Positions 34,792-43,016 of a stretch of DNA of 64,000 bases are shown here, piece after piece (position 1 is the stretch's first letter; the number at the start of each line of letters is the position of its first letter). The notes under the pieces are model-generated. The model did no database searches and was not told the origin of the DNA. It was given only the letters and a program-made list of their open reading frames with translations. The stretch covers positions 213,669 through 277,668 of the forward strand of contig NZ_FOJM01000007.1 in NCBI RefSeq assembly GCF_900111825.1, in the 5' to 3' direction. Source of the stretch: Pedobacter suwonensis (lineage in GTDB: Bacteria > Bacteroidota > Bacteroidia > Sphingobacteriales > Sphingobacteriaceae). A program made the translations under genes and the position numbers.

Positions 34792-35919
34792 ATGATTGTT
34801 AGGAAACAGCTGGCTTATGCGCTGGAAAGGCTTTTTAAAGGTAAGGCCTTTATTGTATATGGACCCAGACAAACCGGCAAAACTACCTTTGTAGAACTGT
34901 TATTGGCAAAAGTTGATAAAAGAACATTATATCTAAGCGGAGACGATGCAGACGTTAGGGAAACTTTGGCCAAACCGAATGCCGCACAAGTTCAGCAGAT
35001 GCTCGCCGGTTACGAAGTACTTTTTATTGATGAGGCTCAACGGATCAATGATGTCGGTTTGCTGATCAAAATTATTGTAGATCGTTTTAAGTCTGTTCAG
35101 GTGATTGCTACAGGTTCATCAGCATTTGAACTCTCGGGTAAAATAAACGAGCCGCTGACCGGTAGAAAGTACGAGATGATGCTTTTGCCTTTTTCGTATG
35201 CGGAGCTGGTAAGTGACACAGATTTTATAACTGAGGAACGATCCTTGGAACAACGTTTAATTTATGGTTCTTATCCCGAAATTATTAATGACCCACAAAA
35301 TGCAGAAGAACATTTAAAGTTACTTGCAGATAGTTACCTGTATAAGGATCTTTTTACTTTAGAAGATGTTAAAAAGCCACTCCTTTTCGAAAAAATTGTA
35401 AAAGCTTTAGCGCTGCAGGTAGGCAGTGAAGTGAACTTTTCTGAGCTGGCGCAGCTGGTAAAGGCTGATCAGAAAACAGTTGATAAGTACATCAGTCTGC
35501 TTGAAAAAGCGTTTGTGGTGTTTAGTTTACCTGCCTTTGCTGGCAATGTGCGCAATGAGATTAAAAAAAATAAGAAAATCTATTTTTACGATACGGGTAT
35601 TGTGAATGCCATTACCCGAAATTTCAATTCCTTAGCCAATAGGAATGACGTTGGCGCACTGTTTGAAAATTATATGATTGCTGAAAGGATGAAGTTTCTG
35701 CATCAGAACCAGATAGAGGCTGAATGCTTTTTCTGGCGTACCACACAACAGCAGGAAATAGATTACGTGGAAAAAACAAGAGAGAAATTTTTGGCTGTTG
35801 AATTTAAATGGAGCGAAAGGGGAAAAAATAAAATCCCGCTTACCTTTACACATGCTTACCCTGATGCAGAGACATTGTTGATATCGAAAACCGATAGGGG
35901 AAGTTTTTTGAATGGTTAA
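34792..35919 (+). CDS. AAA ATPase with C-terminal DUF4143
   Basis: A 375-residue protein. Residues 1-180 are an AAA_14-type ATPase with Walker A GPRQTGKT (24-31), Walker B VLFIDEAQ and sensor-like VQVIATGSSAFEL. Residues 190-350 match DUF4143, with a winged-helix-like segment (NFSELAQLVKADQKTVDKYISLLEKAFV) and a nuclease-like C-terminal pattern (FENYMIAERMKF, ECFFWRTTQQQEIDYVE, FLAVEFKWSE) reminiscent of the PD-(D/E)xK fold. The family is widespread, often in many copies per genome, with no settled function. The iterons upstream suggest tight regulation, perhaps by its own winged helix. Confidence 0.85.
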   Translation: MIVRKQLAYALERLFKGKAFIVYGPRQTGKTTFVELLLAKVDKRTLYLSGDDADVRETLAKPNAAQVQQMLAGYEVLFIDEAQRINDVGLLIKIIVDRFKSVQVIATGSSAFELSGKINEPLTGRKYEMMLLPFSYAELVSDTDFITEERSLEQRLIYGSYPEIINDPQNAEEHLKLLADSYLYKDLFTLEDVKKPLLFEKIVKALALQVGSEVNFSELAQLVKADQKTVDKYISLLEKAFVVFSLPAFAGNVRNEIKKNKKIYFYDTGIVNAITRNFNSLANRNDVGALFENYMIAERMKFLHQNQIEAECFFWRTTQQQEIDYVEKTREKFLAVEFKWSERGKNKIPLTFTHAYPDAETLLISKTDRGSFLNG

Positions 35920-35939
35920 AAGTTCAGGCAATGAAAGAG

Positions 35940-35972
35940 AGTAGTCCACCACTTAATTTGAAGTGGACTACT
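35940..35972. terminator. Hairpin between convergent genes
   Basis: AGTAGTCCAC (35940-35949) pairs with GTGGACTACT (35963-35972). It lies between the 3' ends of the DUF4143 gene and the 35984 gene and may serve both, although neither side has a strong T tract. Confidence 0.5.
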
Positions 35973-35983
35973 ATATTAGAGTA

Positions 35984-36682
35984 TTAATATTTTAGTATAC
36001 TTATTCTTAAATATCCATTTTCTATTTTTAGTTGCTTTTTATTTTCATCAAAAACATTAAGTTTGAATTTAGCTTCTAACAGATAATCCGATTTTCGTTT
36101 TTGTAAACTGATAATTTCGAATTTAGATCCATTTTGATCAATTTGTGTAACCGATGCCGGTTTCCCTAAATCCGGTTGGCTATATGACTTAAATACACCT
36201 TGTTGGTTGATAAGTGTAAATGCGATTCCAGAAGTAGAATTGCTTCTAAAAAACTCAGTTGAATATTTATATAAACCAGGAGAAAATATATCTGTTTTAT
36301 TTTTTGGATAATTTAGATAGCCACCATTGTTTTCATTTGTTAATTCTGTTTCATGTTTATTGTATATTTTTAAAAATGAAATAGCAATGTTAGTGTAGGA
36401 AGCTCTAATGCTATATTCTCTTACAAATAATAAAGAATCTTTGTCACCTTCTAGTTGATACCTAAAGTTTACTCCAGAGGTAATTTTAAGATTTGATTGT
36501 GTCGTATAAGTCCAATTCTTTTCAATGCCGATAGCACGATAGGCTTTTCCATCAATAGAGTAAGATGCTGAATCTTTAAGTAATTCTAATGGGTTTTCTT
36601 TTTTAATAACCGGATTATCCTTCTTGCAGGCTACAAAGAAAAATAGGGCAATAGCTAGCCCTAATAAGCTTTTAGATTTCAT
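35984..36682 (-). CDS. Lipoprotein of unknown function, paralogue A
   Basis: A 232-residue lipoprotein (signal ending FFFVAC, lipidated C19, then KKDNPVI). The mature part is beta-rich, contains SYSIDGKAYRAIG and ends with KSDYLLEAKFKLNVFDENKKQLKIENGYLRISI. It is clearly related to the next gene upstream at 36975 (identical KKDNPVI, shared YSIDG/YNIDG, FEITSLKK/FEIISLQK and ENGYLR motifs). No known family is recognised; it probably sits on the outer membrane. Confidence 0.65.
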   Translation of the reverse strand: MKSKSLLGLAIALFFFVACKKDNPVIKKENPLELLKDSASYSIDGKAYRAIGIEKNWTYTTQSNLKITSGVNFRYQLEGDKDSLLFVREYSIRASYTNIAISFLKIYNKHETELTNENNGGYLNYPKNKTDIFSPGLYKYSTEFFRSNSTSGIAFTLINQQGVFKSYSQPDLGKPASVTQIDQNGSKFEIISLQKRKSDYLLEAKFKLNVFDENKKQLKIENGYLRISILKY

Positions 36683-36705
36683 GATGTGGTGATTTATTTG
36701 TGTTT

Positions 36706-36736
36706 GCCTAAAGCTATTGAAATTATAGCTTTAGGC
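36706..36736. repeat. Perfect 12-bp inverted repeat in the paralogue A leader
   Basis: GCCTAAAGCTAT (36706-36717) pairs perfectly with ATAGCTTTAGGC (36725-36736) across seven bases. On the minus strand it overlaps TAGCTTTA, one mismatch from a -7 box. The paralogue B leader has a related but non-palindromic sequence. The remaining gene-free DNA to 36974 shows nothing else supportable. Confidence 0.6.
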
Positions 36737-36974
36737 ATGATTGGTTGATTTGTATTCTGTTACTGCTTGTTAATGGATGCCTAAAGGAGTATCTTTAATT
36801 TGCATTTCAGTTTGTTGGGACTTCTGAGCTTAATTATCGACTTTTAATATACTATCTCAAAGCAGAAATATTATCGGTGTCAAAAACGATAAAATGAGAC
36901 CTTTGAATGGTAAATCATTCTTTGATAAACTGAGGTCCTTATTCTTAAATTTTGATGGGTACCCTCTTTATTTA

Positions 36975-37676
36975 TCAGATTAATTCATAGTTCTTCATAA
37001 CTAATCTTAAATATCCATTTTCTAATTTTTTACTCACATTTTGGTAATTATAAACTGTGGCATTAAATTTCGCCTCTAGTATATATGTGCCAGATTTTAA
37101 TTTCTTTAAACTTGTGATTTCAAATTTTGAATTCTTTTGGGCATCAGAACTTAATGGTGGCATACTAAATGAATCTGAGCCAAATGTCGTAAATCCACCG
37201 GAGATACTTATCGCAATACCATTTTGTATATTGTCTCTCCCGTAATCAAGCACGTAATTTCTGGTCCCCACCGTAAACAAATCCATAACATCTGTTGGCC
37301 TCAAAATCACTGATTGTAACATAGATGCTTTTTTATAAGTTTTAATGAATGTTACATCGACTTTTTTCCCATTATTATACATTCCATAATTCCTTGAATA
37401 TAAAACAGAATCTTTAATACCCGATATATAATAGGCGTTGTTGACAATTGAATCTACTTTTGAATGCGGTTGACGATTACCTGCTCTGGAAAAACTTGAG
37501 GATTCAGAAAAATTATAAGTGAGCCCATCAATATTGTAAGAAATGCTGTCGCGAGCATATTCTAAAGCGTCTTCTTTTTCAATAATTGCCGGTGGTTCAA
37601 TAACTGGGTTATCCTTCTTGCAGGCCGCGAAGAAAAATAGGGCAACAGCTAGCCCTAAAAAGCTGTTAGATTTCAT
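36975..37676 (-). CDS. Lipoprotein of unknown function, paralogue B
   Basis: A 233-residue lipoprotein (signal MKSNSFLGLAVALFFFAAC, lipidated C19). It shares the leader peptide, KKDNPVI, SYNIDGLTY, KFEITSLKKLKSGTYILEAKFNATVY and ENGYLRLVMKNY with paralogue A, so the pair is a tandem duplication that has diverged strongly in the middle. Upstream on the minus strand TAGCTTTG (complement at about 37705-37712) fits a -7 box. Function unknown. Confidence 0.65.
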   Translation of the reverse strand: MKSNSFLGLAVALFFFAACKKDNPVIEPPAIIEKEDALEYARDSISYNIDGLTYNFSESSSFSRAGNRQPHSKVDSIVNNAYYISGIKDSVLYSRNYGMYNNGKKVDVTFIKTYKKASMLQSVILRPTDVMDLFTVGTRNYVLDYGRDNIQNGIAISISGGFTTFGSDSFSMPPLSSDAQKNSKFEITSLKKLKSGTYILEAKFNATVYNYQNVSKKLENGYLRLVMKNYELI

Positions 37677-37872
37677 AATTGTAGCGATTTTATTTGTGTG
37701 TTTCCAAAGCTATCGAAATTTTTTAACTAATGGTTTAATTGATGAAAAATATACCCGGATAATTAGCTGTAGGTGTCGGCCGATATGTACTCACTTGTAT
37801 TTGTTTCCATTTTTATCTCTTTAAATTCGTGATTGATGGCTATTTTATCTTTAGCTTAATTATTGCCTTTTC

Positions 37873-37880
37873 ATATCTTT
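37873..37880 (+). promoter_or_regulatory. -7 box TATCTTTG of the acid phosphatase gene
   Basis: TATCTTTG matches TAnnTTTG, 18 bases before the ATG at 37899. The short inverted repeat AACCTAATTTCAGGTT (37882-37897) lies between box and start. Confidence 0.5.
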
Positions 37881-37898
37881 GTAACCTAATTTCAGGTT

Positions 37899-38663
37899 AT
37901 GAAAAAATACATCCTCCTTATCTTATTCACTGCTCCATTTTTTGTTAAAGCTCAAAATCCGGCAAGGGATTATACCAATGCCGTGCTTTGGCAGCAAACT
38001 TCGGGCGAATACAGGGCCTTATGTTTCCAGGCTTACAACTTTGCTCGTTTATCATTAAAAGAAGCACTATGGGCGGATACAAGTAAAAAGCCGAAGTGTG
38101 TGATTGTTGATATTGATGAAACCGTTTTAGACAATTCCGCTTTTCAGGGCCATGAAATTAAAAAGGGACTAAGTTATGTGCCTGCAGACTGGACCGAATG
38201 GACCAACCTGGCACAGGCCGATACGGTTCCGGGTGCATTGGCTTTCCTAAAATTTGCTGCATCAAAAAACATTGAAACTTTTTATGTGAGTAACCGCGAT
38301 GAAAAGGATTATGCAGCTACTTTAAAAAATCTGCAACATTTTGGTTTCCCTTATGCTGATGATGCGCATTTAATGGTTTCGAAAGGAACTTCAAATAAAG
38401 AACCAAGGCGCCAACGGATTAGCGAAACACACCATATTTTATTGTTATGTGGCGACAATTTAAGTGATTTCAGCAACATTTTTTATCGCGAAAATAAAAA
38501 TACCTTCGATCAGGTAAACGCCAGCCAGAACCTATTTGGAACAAAATATATTATGTTGCCGAACCCTATGTACGGGGATTGGGAAAAGCCTTTGTATCAG
38601 GGAGAAAAACTAAGCGATAAGGATAAAGCAAAGCAAAGATTAGAACGATTAAAAAGTTACTAA
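37899..38663 (+). CDS. Secreted HAD acid phosphatase, lipoprotein e(P4)-like
   Basis: A 254-residue protein with a signal peptide (MKKYILLILFTAPFFVKAQ) and no lipobox. The class C acid phosphatase signature VDIDETVLDN carries the nucleophile D71 and D73. Later motifs FYVSNRDEK and LLLCGDNLSDF complete the HAD active site. The LWQQTSGEYRALCFQAYNFAR segment is typical of the e(P4) family, which removes phosphate from nucleotides and other monoesters in the periplasm to salvage nucleosides. It has its own promoter. Confidence 0.88.
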   Translation: MKKYILLILFTAPFFVKAQNPARDYTNAVLWQQTSGEYRALCFQAYNFARLSLKEALWADTSKKPKCVIVDIDETVLDNSAFQGHEIKKGLSYVPADWTEWTNLAQADTVPGALAFLKFAASKNIETFYVSNRDEKDYAATLKNLQHFGFPYADDAHLMVSKGTSNKEPRRQRISETHHILLLCGDNLSDFSNIFYRENKNTFDQVNASQNLFGTKYIMLPNPMYGDWEKPLYQGEKLSDKDKAKQRLERLKSY

Positions 38664-38690
38664 GTTCTATAAATATTCAGCAATAAGTAT

Positions 38691-38698
38691 TACTTTTG
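38691..38698 (+). promoter_or_regulatory. -7 box TACTTTTG of the small membrane protein gene
   Basis: TACTTTTG lies 22 bases before the ATG at 38721 and matches TAnnTTTG. Confidence 0.5.
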
Positions 38699-38720
38699 CT
38701 GCATCATAAAAATAAACATT

Positions 38721-38939
38721 ATGGAGAACAACGAATTAAAGCATAATACAGAAAGTATGAAAACGGCTAACCAGCCAGGAATTTATAAATTAATGATTTT
38801 TGGTGTACTGGTTTGCATAGTGGGTACTTACGCACGTTTCGCTTATGATTCGTGGCAAGTGTCTTTAGCATCCTGGATTGTTTTGTTCATCGGTGCAATT
38901 ATTGCCATTAAAGGTGTATTCAAAATATTAGACGCATAA
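38721..38939 (+). CDS. Small two-helix membrane protein
   Basis: A 72-residue protein with a polar N-terminus (about 20 residues) and two membrane helices (about 24-42 and 50-69, KLMIFGVLVCIVGTYARF and SWIVLFIGAIIAIKGVF). No family is recognised. Support for a real gene comes from its own -7 box, sensible start and a strong terminator 22 bases after the stop. Confidence 0.7.
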   Translation: MENNELKHNTESMKTANQPGIYKLMIFGVLVCIVGTYARFAYDSWQVSLASWIVLFIGAIIAIKGVFKILDA

Positions 38940-38960
38940 GCGATCTGCTATCAAAATATA

Positions 38961-38994
38961 AAGCCGGTTATGTTCATTCATAATCGGCTTTTTT
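38961..38994 (+). terminator. Terminator of the small membrane protein gene
   Basis: AAGCCGGTTATG (38961-38972) pairs with CATAATCGGCTT (38979-38990) with one G-T pair, followed by a T run. Confidence 0.85.
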
Positions 38995-39004
38995 GTTGTT
39001 AAAT

Positions 39005-40020
39005 AACGTAGTGTTCTTTTTTTGAAAAGCAGGTTCCTGTGGCAATCGGTTATGAAAGCCCTGCCATCCGCTTTACTCACCGCGTTCGCGCCTGCTCCTG
39101 TCAGGTTTAAATTACTTAGGTAAACCTTTCTGTCCTAAACCCGACTGCAGCGGCAGCCCCTGATTCTTTACCGATGAATCGGCACTAAAATAGCATCAGG
39201 GCTAAAGCAAAAGGCGGCAATGCTATAACCCAACCGCTTCTGCATTTGCTTTCCAAAAAATAACGCATAGTTTCAGGCATCAACAGTTTTGTTATTAAAA
39301 ATGTAATCTTCTTTTTTTGAAAAGCAGGTTCCTGTGGCTATTGGTTCCGAAAGCCCTGCCATCCGCTTTACTTCACTGCGTTCGTGCCCGCTCCTGTCAG
39401 GTTTAAATTACTTAGGTAGACCTTTCTATCCTAAACCCGACTGCAGCGGCAGCCCCTGATTCTTTACCGATGAATCGGCACTAAAATAGCATCAGGGCTA
39501 AAGCAAAAGGCGGGACTGCTATAACCCAACTGCTTCTGCATTTGCTTTCCAAAAAATAACGTATAGTTTCAGGCATCAACAGTAAGGTTGATGAAATACA
39601 ATCGTCTTTTTTTGCAAAGCAGGTTTCTGTGGCTATCGGTTCCGAAAGCCCTGCCATCCGCTTTACTTCACTGCGTTCGTGCCCGCTCCTGTCAGGTTTA
39701 AATTACTTAGGTAAACCTTTCTATCCTAAACCCGACTGCAGCGGCAGCCCCTGATTCTTTACCGATGAATCGGCACTAAAATAGCATCAGGGCTAAAGCA
39801 AAAGGCGGGACTGCTATAACCCAATTGCTTCTGCATTTGCTTTCCAAAAAACAACCCACGGTTTCAGGTATCAACAGTTTTGTTATTAAAAATGTAATCT
39901 TCTTTTTTGAAAGTAGGTTTCTGTTTCTATCGGTTCCGAAGCTCTGCCATCCGCTTTACTTTACTGCGTTCATGCCGGTTCCTGTCAGGTTCAAAGTATT
40001 TTTGCAGACCTTTCTGTATT
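39005..40020. repeat. Tandem array of about 3.4 copies of a 295-bp structured unit
   Basis: The marker GCAGGTT begins at 39029, 39324 and 39619, and its variant GTAGGTT at 39913, so the unit is 295, 295 and 294 bases. Each full unit has GCAGG...CCTGC, then AGCCCCTGAT paired with ATCAGGGCT around an inner CCGATGAATCGG hairpin, a CTGCTATAACCCAA stretch and ATTTGCTTTCCAAAA. The fourth copy is cut after about 110 bases. Copies are nearly identical. No reading frame is conserved across units. The rest of the 1.3-kb gap (to 40261) holds only the promoter region of the DUF4349 gene. Confidence 0.9.
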
Positions 40021-40261
40021 TTTAAAAAAAAATATACTTGTAAATTTCTGATTATAAGTTAATTACTATTTTCGTTTTTTTTACTTTATGGAAACGCAGG
40101 TTATGTAACATCGTTATATAAACATTTTGTTTTTGGGTTACCTAAAGCAGATTATAGTATTAAATGAGAAAGAGGGTTACAAACCAACCCAAAACACAAA
40201 ACTTCTGATGGCCATTTGAAGCAAATAATTAAAATGATTATTTATTTAGAACCACACAATC

Positions 40262-41152
40262 ATGAAAAGGAATATTATTGCTATAGCCATAGTTTTAACA
40301 ATTTTTGGCTGCCAAAAATCGAACGAAAAGTATGCTAGCGCTGACGTTATCGATGCAAATGAATTAAGAGTGCCTACAGATAGCATTGCGGCTGAAAAAA
40401 TCATCAAAACTGCCGATATGCGGTTTAGGGTTAAAAATGTTCAAAATACCAAAGAGCAGCTTAGCCAAACCATTAAAGCAGAAGGCGGAACAGTTGCTGA
40501 GTTTTCTATAGAAAGCACTATTCAGGAAACTGATAAGATTAAACAATCTACCGATTCGTTAAAAGAAATCACTTCTTATCGCACTCAAGGTTATCTTGTA
40601 GCGAAGGTGCCATCTGAGAAGCTGGATGAATTTACAAATACGATTGCAAAAATCGCCGTCTTTGTCGATCATCAGTCGATGAAAATGGATGATCAGAGTA
40701 TTGCTTATTTAGCCAATAAACTAAAGGCGCAGAATAGAGTAGATGCGATTGAAAAAATCAATAAAGTAGCATCTAAGAAAAGTGCCAACGTAGAATCATC
40801 GCTTTACATCAAAGATGATTATGTGGATAAAAGAATCGATAATATGCAGATTGATAACCGGGTTAAATTCAGTACCATTACTCTTAATTTTTATCAGGAT
40901 AACACGGTAAAAACCATGATTGTGGCGAATGATAACCTGTATGATTACCGTCCGGCATTTATAAACAGGCTTTGGTTAGGAATTGTAAATGGCTGGACAA
41001 TTTTTAAAGAGATTATTATTGCTGTATCTAACCTTTGGATGTTGATAATAGTAGGTGTTTTAATATTTGTTGTGATAAAACATTTTATCAGAAAGGACAA
41101 AATGGCCAGGAAAATGGCCACAAAAAATCTAATTAGAAATAATCAGATTTAA
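40262..41152 (+). CDS. DUF4349 lipoprotein
   Basis: A 296-residue lipoprotein (signal ending LTIFGC, lipidated C17) of the DUF4349 family. IIKTADMRFRVKNVQNTKEQL leads a soluble domain with a predicted coiled coil, VPSEKLDEFTNTI and the DQSIAYLANKLKAQNRVDAI segment. A C-terminal membrane helix (about residues 256-275) follows, then a basic tail. Lipid anchor plus helix suggests a protein that bridges or stays in the inner membrane. Function is unknown; some relatives are linked to envelope stress. Confidence 0.78.
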   Translation: MKRNIIAIAIVLTIFGCQKSNEKYASADVIDANELRVPTDSIAAEKIIKTADMRFRVKNVQNTKEQLSQTIKAEGGTVAEFSIESTIQETDKIKQSTDSLKEITSYRTQGYLVAKVPSEKLDEFTNTIAKIAVFVDHQSMKMDDQSIAYLANKLKAQNRVDAIEKINKVASKKSANVESSLYIKDDYVDKRIDNMQIDNRVKFSTITLNFYQDNTVKTMIVANDNLYDYRPAFINRLWLGIVNGWTIFKEIIIAVSNLWMLIIVGVLIFVVIKHFIRKDKMARKMATKNLIRNNQI

Positions 41153-41159
41153 TTTTTTT

Positions 41160-41386
41160 CATGGTTCGTGTCTGCACGAACCATGTTATTGTTTTTCTAC
41201 CCAGAAAGATTGCTTCACGCTTTATTTCCATAAGCCAGCGCTTCGGTTCGCAATGACGGATTGGCGCTAAAAATTAACATTGGGATATTTTATACACCAT
41301 GGTTCGTGTCCTGCACGAACCATTTTATTTCTCTGGAAAGATTGCTTCACGCTTTACCATATGCCGCGCTTCGGTTCGCAATGACG
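41160..41386. repeat. Two copies of a palindrome plus GATTGCTTCACGC repeat
   Basis: Each copy (41160-41258 and 41298-41386) begins with the palindrome ATGGTTCGTG...CACGAACCAT and continues to AAAGATTGCTTCACGCTTTA and CGCTTCGGTTCGCAATGACG. The first palindrome, close behind the DUF4349 stop and followed by TTATTGTTTTTC, could also terminate transcription. Both copies have the same orientation. No gene is present. Confidence 0.7.
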
Positions 41387-41401
41387 ATTGAGACGCTATG
41401 G

Positions 41402-41998
41402 TTAACCTTTTAGCTTAGTATTTACTTTTTTTATTCCGGTCACTTTTGTTTTATTATCGCTTACAAAAGATTCCCAGCCCGAATAGGTTTTAGATTTACC
41501 CCCTGCGGTAATTTTCTGAAAGGAATGGCAAACAGCAACGGCTAAGCCATCGGTAGCATCTAAAAACTCAGGTGTTTCCTTAAAGTTGAGCAAACGTTGC
41601 AGCATGGCCGCTACCTGTTCTTTGGTGGCATTTCCGCTGCCCGTAATGGATTGTTTGATTTTGCGTGGAGAATATTCGGTTACAGGCACATTTCGAGATA
41701 ACGCGGCTGCAATGGCAATGCCCTGAGCACGGCCAAGTTTTAACAGCACCTGTATATTTTTACCATAAAATGGCGCTTCTATGGCCAATACATCAGGTTT
41801 ATATTGCTCCATCAATACTACCGTTTTTTCGAATATTCGCTGAAGCTTGAGAAAAGGATCGTCTAAATGAGTCATTTTAACTACGCCCAAACTGATCAGT
41901 TCCGTTTTATTACCCTTCTCCAGAATTACGCCATAACCCATCACCGCAGTGCCCGGATCGATGCCCATAATTACCCGTTCCTTTTTTTCGTTCAACAT
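41402..41998 (-). CDS. ruvC: Holliday junction resolvase RuvC
   Basis: The ATG at 41998 gives 198 residues starting MLNEKKERVIMGIDPGTAVMGYG; upstream in-frame starts to 42079 only add hydrophobic non-homologous residues. The acidic catalytic residues are in MGIDPGT, AIEAPFYGKN and FLDATDGLAVA (DxxD), as in the RNase H-like RuvC fold. It cleaves four-way junctions in recombination together with RuvAB. The C-terminus carries a lysine-rich extension of about 25 residues. Divergent from the flippase-like gene. Confidence 0.93.
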   Translation of the reverse strand: MLNEKKERVIMGIDPGTAVMGYGVILEKGNKTELISLGVVKMTHLDDPFLKLQRIFEKTVVLMEQYKPDVLAIEAPFYGKNIQVLLKLGRAQGIAIAAALSRNVPVTEYSPRKIKQSITGSGNATKEQVAAMLQRLLNFKETPEFLDATDGLAVAVCHSFQKITAGGKSKTYSGWESFVSDNKTKVTGIKKVNTKLKG

Positions 41999-42038
41999 TA
42001 CGGCAATATTAAGCATATTTGCAAATAAAAACAGAATC

Positions 42039-43016
42039 TTGACTGGCAGGCAAAAAAAAATAGTATCAATTCTGATCAAAGTTGCAATTGTAATATTTGC
42101 CTTTTGGTTTATTTACCATAAACTCGTTGCAAATAAAAATCTTCATGATTTTAGCACCTTATTAGAGGGAATTCCCCAGGCAGAAATGATCACGGTAATC
42201 GGAGTAGTGGTACTGCTGATGTTTGTGAACTGGTTTTTAGAAGCTGGCAAATGGAAATACCTGATGAGCCATATTGAGCCCATTAGTTTTTACAGGGCCG
42301 TCGAATCTGTTTTTTGTGGGTTAACATTGGCTATTTTTACGCCAAATAGGCTAGGCGAATATGGTGGTCGCGTATTTTTTCTTTCTCCCCGAAGAAGAAT
42401 TGTTGGAATAGTGGCCATGAGTGTAGGGAGCATCGGTCAATTGGTGTTAACCAACGTTTTTGGGGCTATTGCAACCTGCTTTTTCGTATATCGATTTATA
42501 CCGATTGATCGGGTACTGTTTATCGTTTTGGTTTTCTTTGCTTTAATTTTTTGTCTGTTTTTTCTGGTTTTTTACTTTAATATCCGTTGGTTGAACGGGA
42601 TTTTATTGTCTTTCAAATTCACCCGGAAATACAAAAAATTTTATAGCATTTTAGCCCGCTACAGAAAAAAAGAACTCTTTAAAATTATAACTTATTGTTT
42701 TGCCCGTTACCTGATATTCAGTTCGCAGTACTTTATTCTTTTTGTTTGGCTGGTGCCGGGACTGCAATATGCTGATATTGTAATGATGACCTGTTTGCTA
42801 TTTTTGGTACAGTCGGCATTACCTTCGCTTGATCTTTTTGACGTAGGCATCAGAAGTGTTACTGCGGTTGAGCTTTTTAAACATGTAACCGACCAGCACG
42901 TGGCCGTTATTGCATGTACCGCCAGCATTTGGCTCATTAATATTATAATTCCTGCTATCTTAGGCACTTATTTCGTTTTTAAACTCAATTTTTTTGGAAA
43001 TCTTAAATCTAACTAG
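42039..43016 (+). CDS. Flippase-like (LPG synthetase transmembrane, UPF0104) protein
   Basis: A TTG at 42039 gives about 325 residues beginning MTGRQKKIVSILIK and avoids overlap with ruvC; the frame extends upstream to an ATG at 41949 but that part is antisense to ruvC. About eight membrane helices are present, with FWFIYHKL, the conserved FTPNRLGEYGGR motif and a later LPSLDLFDVGIRS segment, typical of the lysylphosphatidylglycerol synthase transmembrane/AglD family. Such proteins move or modify lipid-linked molecules. It overlaps the glycosyltransferase gene by 23 bases. Confidence 0.8.
   Translation: MTGRQKKIVSILIKVAIVIFAFWFIYHKLVANKNLHDFSTLLEGIPQAEMITVIGVVVLLMFVNWFLEAGKWKYLMSHIEPISFYRAVESVFCGLTLAIFTPNRLGEYGGRVFFLSPRRRIVGIVAMSVGSIGQLVLTNVFGAIATCFFVYRFIPIDRVLFIVLVFFALIFCLFFLVFYFNIRWLNGILLSFKFTRKYKKFYSILARYRKKELFKIITYCFARYLIFSSQYFILFVWLVPGLQYADIVMMTCLLFLVQSALPSLDLFDVGIRSVTAVELFKHVTDQHVAVIACTASIWLINIIIPAILGTYFVFKLNFFGNLKSN

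Noticed and set aside
39005..40020. CRISPR array
   Set aside because: Units are 295 bases with identical interiors, with no short repeat/variable spacer pattern and no cas genes.
41949..42038. Upstream ATG start for the flippase-like gene
   Set aside because: This part is antisense to the conserved start of ruvC and adds no family sequence; the TTG at 42039 fits better.
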